A stretch of 43,306 nt of DNA from an uncultured Pseudomonadales bacterium (GTDB lineage Bacteria; Pseudomonadota; Gammaproteobacteria; Pseudomonadales; Pseudohongiellaceae): the NCBI GenBank assembly GCA_943789335.1, contig CALSTS010000005.1:1-43306 (forward strand). The letters are read 5' to 3'. Under the pieces are notes generated by a model. It was not told the origin of the DNA, searched no databases, and saw only the letters and a program-made list of their open reading frames with translations. The translations under genes and the position numbers were made by a program. Below, one piece after another: positions 36,848 to 43,306 of the stretch; position 1 is the first letter of the stretch, and the number at the start of each line of letters is the position of its first letter.

Positions 36848-37279
36848 GTGACAGATATTCAACAAAGTGCATTACTGCCTTATTCAGCTCAAGCCATGTT
36901 TGATCTGGTCAATGATATTGAGTCATATCCTGAATTTATGGATGGCTGCCTAGGCGCTGAAATGCTTAGCAAAACTGATACAGAAATACAGGCACGATTA
37001 GATTTAGGTAAAGCCGGTTTTAAATATTCGTTTACGACCAAAAATAGTTTAACGCCGCCTAATTCCATGTCGATGGAATTGGTCGATGGCCCCTTTAAGC
37101 ATTTTGATGCACGTTGGACATTTGATGCCCTAACTGAAGAAGCATGCAAAGCCAGTTTAGATATGCATTTTGAATTTAAATCTGGTTTGCTTGATTTGGC
37201 CTTAAAAAATCTTTTTGATGCGTCTTGTAAGAATCTGGTGAATGCCGTTTGCAAACGCGCGGATAAACTTTATGGTTGA
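36848..37279 (+). CDS. ratA: RatA-type START/SRPBCC protein (coenzyme Q-binding family)
   Basis: 143 residues from GTG 36848. The N-terminal SALLPYSAQAMFDLVNDIESYPEF is the hallmark of the RatA/YfjG/COQ10 family, with WTFDAL and the C-terminal amphipathic helix [20 protein letters not shown]. The family binds ubiquinone-like lipids in some members; in E. coli it was also reported to block ribosome subunit joining. The place next to rnfH and near smpB is the classical gammaproteobacterial order. It overlaps the rnfH start by 8 bases, indicating translational coupling. Confidence 0.92.
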   Translation: MTDIQQSALLPYSAQAMFDLVNDIESYPEFMDGCLGAEMLSKTDTEIQARLDLGKAGFKYSFTTKNSLTPPNSMSMELVDGPFKHFDARWTFDALTEEACKASLDMHFEFKSGLLDLALKNLFDASCKNLVNAVCKRADKLYG

Positions 37280-37649
37280 TAGTGATGCAATTAGTAAGCC
37301 TGGCTCTATAGACGTAGAAGTCGCCTATGCCTTACCAGATAAACAGGAACTTATTACCTTAACGGTAGAGAAAGGCACTACAGCCCAAGCGGCTGTATTA
37401 GCGTCGGGTCTAACTAACCAATATCCCGAAATAAATATTAACGAAGCTAAGATGGGTATTTTTTCAAAACCCCTGGATGGTAAACACCTGCCACTTCCCG
37501 CAGATTACCAACTAGAGCATCAAGACAGGGTAGAGATTTATCGACCCTTATTACTAGACCCTAAACAGGCAAGACTGCTAAGAGCGCAAAAAAAGAAAAA
37601 GTTAGAAAAGGAAAAAGCAGCGCTGAATAAAAAGCAGGCTACTGAGTAG
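37272..37649 (+). CDS. rnfH: RnfH/RatB family ubiquitin-like protein
   Basis: 125 residues from ATG 37272, which overlaps the ratA stop. The beta-grasp pattern is [27 protein letters not shown] (key parts VEVAYALP and VEKGTTAQ), then MGIFSKPL and [24 protein letters not shown], as in RnfH. The lysine-rich tail is longer than usual. The function is unclear; it was named for linkage to rnf in some bacteria. It ends inside the 3' end of convergent bamE (11-base overlap). Confidence 0.9.
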   Translation: MVDSDAISKPGSIDVEVAYALPDKQELITLTVEKGTTAQAAVLASGLTNQYPEININEAKMGIFSKPLDGKHLPLPADYQLEHQDRVEIYRPLLLDPKQARLLRAQKKKKLEKEKAALNKKQATE

Positions 37650-38010
37650 TAGAAATTTCGCCGAACTGGTCATTCTCCGGGGTTTGTTCAAAATCCCCAT
37701 CAAAATTCGTCATAAAGCCATTATCATCAAAATAGATACTCAGTCTTTCTTGAAAGCGCTCACCGCCCCCAGGTTGATAGCTATAGATGTAATCCCAGCG
37801 ATCCTGATTAAAGGTGTCTTGGATTAAAGGCGTTCCCATAATGAAATTTACCTGACGTTTAGTCAGACCAGGCCGTAATTGATCAACCTGTTCCTGGGTG
37901 ATGAGGTTACCTTGAGGTATATCCAGGCGATAGACGCCCGGAAAGCTTAGCGGCGAATTACTGCATGCGCTAAGCAGGAGAATTGAAATAATGAGCAGTA
38001 GCTTATTCAA
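37639..38010 (-). CDS. bamE: Outer membrane assembly lipoprotein BamE (SmpA/OmlA)
   Basis: 123 residues from a TTG start at 38010. The signal sequence ends with lipobox LSAC (C16). Motifs are [32 protein letters not shown] and [13 protein letters not shown], all diagnostic. It is an outer-membrane lipoprotein of the BAM complex, which folds beta-barrel proteins. An AAGG ribosome site lies upstream. Its location divergent from fur is conserved in many gammaproteobacteria. Confidence 0.93.
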   Translation of the reverse strand: MNKLLLIISILLLSACSNSPLSFPGVYRLDIPQGNLITQEQVDQLRPGLTKRQVNFIMGTPLIQDTFNQDRWDYIYSYQPGGGERFQERLSIYFDDNGFMTNFDGDFEQTPENDQFGEISTTQ

Positions 38011-38207
38011 TACTGTTAACCTTTCTTGGACCTTATTTAGCCGTTCTTAGTTTTTCTTAGCCTTACTTTTAACTATATACATAACTTTACATAGTTCTGT
38101 GGACAGGCATAATACCGAAAACAATGTTGATGTTACAGATACATCTATTAATGAAGTATGAATAAAAAGGCTTTTTAGAGAAAAAAGCAATTTGAGGATG
38201 TAAATTA

Positions 38208-38621
38208 ATGCCAGGAGAAAATCAGGAACTTCGTAACGCTGGGCTTAAAGTCACCCTGCCACGCGTCAAAATAATGCAAATTCTAGAGGCCACGGAATCT
38301 CGGCATATGAGTGCCGAAGATGTATACAAAGCCTTACGTGATGCCGATGAAGATGTAGGTTTAGCAACAGTCTACCGAGTACTCACTCAATTTGAAGCTG
38401 CGGGACTAGTGATGCGCCACCATTTTGAAGGGGGCCACTCAGTGTTTGAAATGATGACAGAAGATCATCATGATCACATAGTCTGCACCAAATGCGGTAA
38501 AGTTGAAGAGTTTTACGATGAAGTTATAGAGGCTCAGCAACAGAAGCAGGCAGAGAAGAAGGGATATACTATCAGTGATCACTCCCTATATATCTACGGT
38601 CTTTGCCAGGACTGCCAGTAA
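38208..38621 (+). CDS. fur: Ferric uptake regulator
   Basis: 137 residues. The N-terminal winged helix (GLKVTLPRVKIMQIL, ATVYRVLTQFEAAGLV) is followed by the dimer and metal domain with the HFEGGHSVFE, HHDHIVCTKCG and C-terminal LCQDC ligands. It represses iron-uptake genes when loaded with Fe(II). ATG 38208 has GAGG at a good distance. The intergenic region toward bamE (38011-38207) must hold both promoters; I could not find a clear Fur box in it. Confidence 0.95.
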   Translation: MPGENQELRNAGLKVTLPRVKIMQILEATESRHMSAEDVYKALRDADEDVGLATVYRVLTQFEAAGLVMRHHFEGGHSVFEMMTEDHHDHIVCTKCGKVEEFYDEVIEAQQQKQAEKKGYTISDHSLYIYGLCQDCQ

Positions 38622-38645
38622 ATTGCTATTGCGCTCACTATGACT

Positions 38646-38705
38646 TTGTTGAATCTGAAAATTATCTCGGTCACTTACTAAAAAGTAAGCTCCCTCAACA
38701 ATTTT
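38646..38705 (+). terminator. Two-tier hairpin after fur
   Basis: An outer stem TTGTTGA (38646-38652) with TCAACAA (38695-38701) encloses an inner hairpin CTTACT-AAAA-AGTAAG (38674-38689), and TTTT follows. It lies 25 bases after the fur stop, between convergent fur and recN. A terminator role is plausible but the stems are AT-rich. Confidence 0.4.
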
Positions 38706-38788
38706 AAGCTTCGCCGCGTACTAGCATCGCCCATAACGCAATTAATTTTATTTTTTTATAATTTTTTTTATAAATTGTCAGATAGATT

Positions 38789-40453
38789 TTAAGAGGCCAT
38801 CATCTCCCGGGCATGCGCCATGGAACTTTCGTTTTCGGCATTGCCGCCGAGCATGCGAGCAATCTCGATGACTTTCTCTTCGCCGCTGAGTTCACTGACT
38901 TTTGTGCTGATTGAATTTTTACCAGCAAGTTTGCTGACATAAAGGTGGTGGTTTCCCTGACTGGCTACCTGGGCTTGATGGGTGACACAAAGCACCTGGC
39001 CTTTCTCACCAAGCTGTCTTAATAAATCACCTACTGCCAGAGCAACCGAGCCACCTATACCAACATCGACTTCGTCAAAGATTAGTGAAGGAATCGATGA
39101 AGTTTGTGCGGTGACGACCTGAATTGCCAAACTAATGCGAGAAAGCTCTCCGCCTGAGGCTATCTTGATTAAAGGCTTAGGACTTTGACCAGGGTTAGTG
39201 CTGATCAGGAATTCGATATTTTCATTACCCTTGGCTCTTGGTATGTTGTTGCCGTCATTGTTCATGGCAACGGTGAAACTGGCTGAATCCATATCCAGCT
39301 TTTTAAGTTGGACGTTAATCGCTTTAGATAATTTAAGAGCACCACTTTTGCGTTTTTTACTGAGCTCATCAGCAAGTGTTTGGTAGCTAGTTTCTAGCTC
39401 TTTTAATTCTTTCTTGAGCTCTGCAATTTGCTCGTCAGCCGAACTTGCTCCACCGACGTCATTTTGTAGTTGTTGGTGGAAAGCAGGGAGATCTTCAGGT
39501 TTAACCTTATGTTTGCGGGCGAGTTGATGAATAACGCTTAAACGTTCGTCCAATTCTTGAAGGCGAGTTGGATTCATATCCAGACTATCGGCAGCCTGAA
39601 TCAATTCATTGCTCGCTTCTTCAACCTGAATTAATGCTGTGCTTAGCAGTTCGTAAGCAGATTGCATGCTGGCGCTGCGGTAGGGCATATTTTCTAATAA
39701 AGACTGGGCCTGAGCTAAAGCAGCCTGAATATTTTGTTCGTCATTATCTTTGCAAATATCAATAGCCGACTGTAAAGCGCTGAGAATGCTTTCAGCATGA
39801 TTAAGCTGTTGGTGCTCATCTTCTATTGTAGGGTACTCATCGACAGCAAGATTTAATTCATTTAGTTCTTTTAATTGATAATGCTGCAATTCAAAAAGCG
39901 CATTGTGTTCTTCTGCCTGATTTTCCAGCGCTTGCAGTTTTTTATGCTGTACAAGCCAAGCATGTGAGGCTTCTGCTACTTTGCGTGCAAGCTCAGCAGT
40001 GCCGCAATAATCATCTAATAAACGTTGATGTGTGCTGGTTTTTAATAAAGATTGGTGTTCATGTTGGCTGTGGATATCAACTAGCATTTCGCCAAGTTGT
40101 TTTAGCTCGCTCAAAGTGACCGGTCTGCCATTGATATATGCCTTACTGCGACCTTCGGCAGTGACCACTCTGCGCAGAATGCATTCATCATCGGTGGCGT
40201 AATCCTGCTCATCGAGCCAACGCAGAGCGTGTTTATTGTTTGCAATCTCAAAGTTGGCACAAATTTCGGTTTTATCTTGGCCGGGCTGAATGACTTCTTT
40301 ATCAGCACGATCACCTAAGGTTAACGCCAAAGCATCCAACATAATGGATTTGCCAGCCCCGGTTTCCCCGGTAATAACCGTCATTCCTGACCTCAGCTCG
40401 AGGTCGAGTTGTTCAACGATGGCGTAATTACTAATTGTTAGTTGGCTTAGCAT
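38789..40453 (-). CDS. recN: DNA repair protein RecN
   Basis: 554 residues from ATG 40453 (MLSQLTISNYAIVEQL), the normal family start; an upstream in-frame ATG at 40495 would add 14 non-family residues. Walker A GETGAGKS is at 29-36, the middle is a long coiled coil (about 150-350), and the C-terminal half has the ABC signature region SGGELSRISLAIQ and Walker B SLIFDEVDVGIGG. RecN is an SMC-like ATPase that holds DNA ends together in recombination repair. No LexA box was confirmed in the short divergent gap to grpE. Confidence 0.95.
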   Translation of the reverse strand: MLSQLTISNYAIVEQLDLELRSGMTVITGETGAGKSIMLDALALTLGDRADKEVIQPGQDKTEICANFEIANNKHALRWLDEQDYATDDECILRRVVTAEGRSKAYINGRPVTLSELKQLGEMLVDIHSQHEHQSLLKTSTHQRLLDDYCGTAELARKVAEASHAWLVQHKKLQALENQAEEHNALFELQHYQLKELNELNLAVDEYPTIEDEHQQLNHAESILSALQSAIDICKDNDEQNIQAALAQAQSLLENMPYRSASMQSAYELLSTALIQVEEASNELIQAADSLDMNPTRLQELDERLSVIHQLARKHKVKPEDLPAFHQQLQNDVGGASSADEQIAELKKELKELETSYQTLADELSKKRKSGALKLSKAINVQLKKLDMDSASFTVAMNNDGNNIPRAKGNENIEFLISTNPGQSPKPLIKIASGGELSRISLAIQVVTAQTSSIPSLIFDEVDVGIGGSVALAVGDLLRQLGEKGQVLCVTHQAQVASQGNHHLYVSKLAGKNSISTKVSELSGEEKVIEIARMLGGNAENESSMAHAREMMAS

Positions 40454-40528
40454 AGTATTCTCAAATGACTTCTTGAATTGTAGTACAAAATTCATTTCTC
40501 TTTCGATGCTTATTTTCTTTGTTTTTCT

Positions 40529-40556
40529 CTTGAAAGCTTGAAGCGCGACCCCATAT
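40529..40556 (+). promoter_or_regulatory. Sigma-32 heat-shock promoter of grpE
   Basis: CTTGAAA (40529-40535) and CCCCATAT (40549-40556) are separated by exactly 13 bases, an unbroken match to the RpoH consensus. It lies about 60 bases before the grpE ATG and is directed away from recN. Confidence 0.9.
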
Positions 40557-40617
40557 AGCCTCTAGTCGATTTGTGTGAAAAGTTATTTTATAAACAACGC
40601 GCTATTTGGAGGAAAAA

Positions 40618-41220
40618 ATGGCTGAAGAGGAAGCTTCCAAACAAAAGGGAGATAGTCAGGAGCCGGAACAGGAAAACAATGAGGCTGTTGAAAAAGACAA
40701 TGCTGCAGATAGCGTTCTAGATAGTGATGAGGAGCAAGGCTCTGAACTTGCTTCTGAGCTACAGACGCTAATTGATGAAGCAGTAGCTGCAGCCTTGCTT
40801 GAACAGCAGGATTCGGTGTTGAGAGCTCAGGCTGAAGTACAGAATATGCGCCGCCGCGTGGAAGCTGATATTGAAAAAGCCCATAAATTCGCGTTAGAAA
40901 AATTCAGTGCTGAATTGTTGAATGTAATGGATAACATGGAGCGAGCTTTGCAAGCTGTGGCGGACCCTGAAGAAGAGAGCGTAAAGGCGCTCTGTGAAGG
41001 CATAGAGCTTACCATCAAAGAATTTCTAACTGTTCTTAACAAATTTTCTATTGAGCAGATAGACCCTGAAGGAGAGCCCTTTGATCCGCAGCTACATCAA
41101 GCTATGTCATTGGTAGAAAATCCCGATGTGGAGCCAAATACAGTGATATCTGTAGTACAGAAAGGATATAGCCTAAACGGCAGAGTTATCCGCCCGGCCA
41201 TGGTAATGGTTTCGAAATGA
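40618..41220 (+). CDS. grpE: Nucleotide exchange factor GrpE
   Basis: 200 residues from ATG 40618, with GGAGG 5 bases upstream; an in-frame TTG at 40606 lies on this ribosome site and is not used. An acidic disordered start (about 1-50) leads to the long dimer coiled coil ([21 protein letters not shown] region) and the C-terminal beta wing ending in [22 protein letters not shown] sequence. GrpE releases ADP from DnaK. It is controlled by the sigma-32 promoter upstream and followed by dnaK with its own promoter. Confidence 0.95.
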   Translation: MAEEEASKQKGDSQEPEQENNEAVEKDNAADSVLDSDEEQGSELASELQTLIDEAVAAALLEQQDSVLRAQAEVQNMRRRVEADIEKAHKFALEKFSAELLNVMDNMERALQAVADPEEESVKALCEGIELTIKEFLTVLNKFSIEQIDPEGEPFDPQLHQAMSLVENPDVEPNTVISVVQKGYSLNGRVIRPAMVMVSK

Positions 41221-41274
41221 TTGATAGCGCTAATACGTTTTTATGATTTAAAACAAGAACATTGTAAGTAGGTC

Positions 41275-41302
41275 CTTGAAAAATAACAGATAGGGCCAAT
41301 AT
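41275..41302 (+). promoter_or_regulatory. Sigma-32 promoter upstream of dnaK
   Basis: CTTGAAA (41275-41281) and GCCAATAT (41295-41302) with a 13-base spacer match the RpoH consensus, perfect at -35 and 6 of 8 at -10. It allows heat-shock transcription of dnaK separately from grpE. Confidence 0.72.
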
Positions 41303-41372
41303 ATGAGTCAGCTAAAGTGCGATTGCTGTTTATTCAGGATGCACTAGATGAATTAACCGGAGAGATAAGATT

Positions 41373-43298
41373 ATGGGAAAAATTATAGGTATAGACTTAG
41401 GTACTACCAATTCCTGTGTAGCAGTAATGGAAGGCGGTAAAGCTAAGGTTCTTGAGAATGCTGAAGGTGATCGCACAACACCATCTGTTATTGCTTATAC
41501 AGATGATGGTGAAACTTTAGTAGGCCAACCTGCTAAACGTCAGGCAGTTACTAATCCTCACAATACTTTGTTTGCAATTAAACGCCTGATTGGACGCCAG
41601 TTTAAAGACGATGTTGTACAAAAAGACATAAAAATGGTGCCTTATAAAATAGTTGAAGCCGATAATGGTGACGCCTGGGTAGAAGTGAATGGTGAAAAAA
41701 TGGCACCACCACAGATATCTGCTCAAGTCTTAATGAAAATGAAAAAGACTGCTGAGGATTATCTGGGTGAAGCGGTTACCGAAGCAGTGGTTACCGTACC
41801 TGCATATTTCAACGATTCACAACGTCAGGCGACAAAAGATGCCGGCAAAATTGCTGGTCTTGATGTTAAGCGTATTATTAATGAGCCAACTGCGGCTGCT
41901 CTTGCTTATGGTATGGACAAGAAAAGTGGTGATAGCACCATTGCTGTTTATGACCTGGGTGGCGGTACCTTTGATATTTCGATTATTGAAATTGCCGAGA
42001 CAGATGGTGAGCATTCTTTTGAAGTGCTTTCTACCAACGGAGATACTTTCCTAGGTGGTGAAGATTTCGATTTACGTTTAATCGATTTTCTTGCGGATGA
42101 GTTCAAAAAAGAAAGCGGCATGGATTTACATAACGATCCATTAGCTTTGCAGCGTCTTAAAGAAGCTGCTGAAAAAGCTAAAATTGAATTGTCTTCAGCG
42201 CAATCAACTGAAGTAAATCTGCCTTATATAACGGCTGATGCCAGCGGTCCTAAGCATTTAGTGGTGAAATTGACACGTTCTAAACTTGAGTCACTGGTAG
42301 AAGATCTGGTCAACCGTACTATCGATCCGCTGAAAATCGCATTAAAAGATGCGGACCTTTCTCCATCAGAAATTGATGATGTGATCTTGGTCGGCGGTCA
42401 GACTCGTATGCCCCTAGTACAGGCTAAAGTTAATGAATTCTTTGGTAAAGAAGTAAGACATGACGTAAACCCTGACGAAGCTGTTGCCATGGGTGCATCA
42501 ATTCAAGCTGCAGTTCTGGCTGGCGATGTGACAGATGTCTTGTTACTGGATGTGACTCCGTTGTCTTTAGGAATTGAAACTTTAGGTGGTGTCGCAACAC
42601 CGTTGATTGATAAGAACACGACTATTCCCGTGAGCAAGAAACAGACTTTCTCAACGGCTGAAGATAACCAGAGCGCAGTGACTATTCATGTTGTGCAAGG
42701 GGAGCGTAAACAGGCTGCTCAAAATAAATCATTGGGCCGTTTTGATCTCTCTGATATTCCTGCTTCTCCACGTGGCATGCCTCAGATTGAAGTAAGCTTT
42801 GATTTGAATGCTGATGGTATTTTGAATGTGTCTGCTAAAGATGTCGCAACAGGTAAGCAGCAATCCATAGTGATTAAAGCTTCTAGTGGTTTATCCGATG
42901 ATGAGATTGAGCAAATGGTGACTGATGCTGAATCACATGCTGAAGAAGATAAGAAATTTGAAGAACTTATTACTGCTAGAAATACTGGAGATGGCTTAGT
43001 ACATGCCACCAAGAAAACACTGACTGAAGCTGAAGATAAAGTTGAAGCGGATGAAAAAGAGAAAATTGAAGCGGCGATTACTGCACTTGAAGAAGCGCTG
43101 AAAGGCGATGATCTTGCAGAAATAGAGGCCAAAACAAAAGATCTTACTGAAGCATCAAGCTCTTTAGCAGAGCGTATGTATGCTGAAGCGCAGGCTGCTG
43201 GTGGAGATGCAGGTGCGGCTGAAGCAGGCGAAGAAAATAATGGCGCAGATGATGCAGTTGATGCTGAATTCGAAGAAGTTAAAGAAGACGAAAAGTAA
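41373..43298 (+). CDS. dnaK: Chaperone protein DnaK (Hsp70)
   Basis: 641 residues, complete, with the start [18 protein letters not shown] and the ATPase motifs [13 protein letters not shown] and [12 protein letters not shown]. The interdomain linker is [11 protein letters not shown], and the C-terminal lid ends in the acidic [10 protein letters not shown] tail that binds TPR-like partners in the family. It is the central ATP-driven folding chaperone and works with GrpE (encoded upstream) and DnaJ (not in the window, probably just downstream). The GAGA ribosome site before ATG 41373 is normal. A sigma-32 promoter lies about 70 bases upstream. Confidence 0.97.
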   Translation: MGKIIGIDLGTTNSCVAVMEGGKAKVLENAEGDRTTPSVIAYTDDGETLVGQPAKRQAVTNPHNTLFAIKRLIGRQFKDDVVQKDIKMVPYKIVEADNGDAWVEVNGEKMAPPQISAQVLMKMKKTAEDYLGEAVTEAVVTVPAYFNDSQRQATKDAGKIAGLDVKRIINEPTAAALAYGMDKKSGDSTIAVYDLGGGTFDISIIEIAETDGEHSFEVLSTNGDTFLGGEDFDLRLIDFLADEFKKESGMDLHNDPLALQRLKEAAEKAKIELSSAQSTEVNLPYITADASGPKHLVVKLTRSKLESLVEDLVNRTIDPLKIALKDADLSPSEIDDVILVGGQTRMPLVQAKVNEFFGKEVRHDVNPDEAVAMGASIQAAVLAGDVTDVLLLDVTPLSLGIETLGGVATPLIDKNTTIPVSKKQTFSTAEDNQSAVTIHVVQGERKQAAQNKSLGRFDLSDIPASPRGMPQIEVSFDLNADGILNVSAKDVATGKQQSIVIKASSGLSDDEIEQMVTDAESHAEEDKKFEELITARNTGDGLVHATKKTLTEAEDKVEADEKEKIEAAITALEEALKGDDLAEIEAKTKDLTEASSSLAERMYAEAQAAGGDAGAAEAGEENNGADDAVDAEFEEVKEDEK

Positions 43299-43306
43299 GC
43301 AGCGCA

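Noticed and set aside
38011..38207. Fur box in the bamE-fur gap
   Set aside because: AT-rich words are present, but none matches the 19-base consensus well enough to report.
1..43306. CRISPR arrays, tRNA genes, insertion sequences or prophage genes
   Set aside because: None found by eye: no regularly spaced repeats, no tRNA cloverleaf other than the tmRNA end, and no transposase or integrase motifs.

Overview
The window looks like a chromosomal segment of a free-living, probably marine, heterotrophic gammaproteobacterium with moderate-to-low GC (the stretches sampled by eye are mostly in the low 40s percent). The best evidence is the right-hand 10 kb, a typical gammaproteobacterial housekeeping block: tmRNA (ssrA, tag ANDENYALAA) and smpB, then ratA-rnfH, bamE, fur, recN, grpE and dnaK, with textbook heat-shock (sigma-32) promoters before grpE and dnaK. 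The species cannot be named from the sequence alone.

Layout. 1-4.8 kb: tail of a zinc-type alcohol dehydrogenase, a frame-broken Nramp-like transporter, an FAD-binding dehydrogenase and a frame-broken EamA/DMT transporter. 5.0-12.5 kb: a frame-broken exported beta-propeller/PHP-type hydrolase followed closely by a propionyl-CoA-synthetase-like enzyme; this converges on an acrylyl-CoA reductase (AcuI) homologue and a membrane-anchored glutamate-synthase-domain protein. 12.9-17.6 kb: a DUF5916 outer-membrane protein, pirin, DUF3429, a DCC-type thiol protein and an SDR, all on the + strand. 17.7-22.0 kb: a frame-broken PQQ dehydrogenase with an N-terminal cytochrome c, a 2-keto-4-pentenoate hydratase and a membrane protein with a degenerate GGDEF domain. 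22.0-25.05 kb: a compact minus-strand envelope operon in which two paralogous exported proteins flank a metallo-beta-lactamase-fold protein that has lost most of its HxHxDH motif. 25.2-29.5 kb: diaminopropionate ammonia-lyase convergent with a secreted D-aminoacylase-type amidohydrolase and a Tat-lipoprotein amidase. 29.6-32.6 kb: a 5'-truncated 'secreted repeat' lipoprotein, an unrecognised secreted protein and an exported HpcH/HpaI-like protein lacking key catalytic residues. 32.6-43.3 kb: ssrA, a frame-broken SulP transporter and the housekeeping block.

How it fits together. Much of the first 32 kb encodes exported or membrane proteins plus small catabolic enzymes (acrylate/propionate activation, keto-acid hydration, deacylation and deamination of amino acids, PQQ oxidation), which suits a scavenger of dissolved organic matter. 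Two patterns cut across the window. First, about 18 single-base frame breaks, nearly all at homopolymers, fall in seven genes while their neighbours are clean. Second, several enzyme folds have lost catalytic motifs: the MBL-fold, HpaI-like, GGDEF and Nramp-like proteins. The best candidate for an undescribed system is the 22.0-25.05 kb MBL/paralogue operon.
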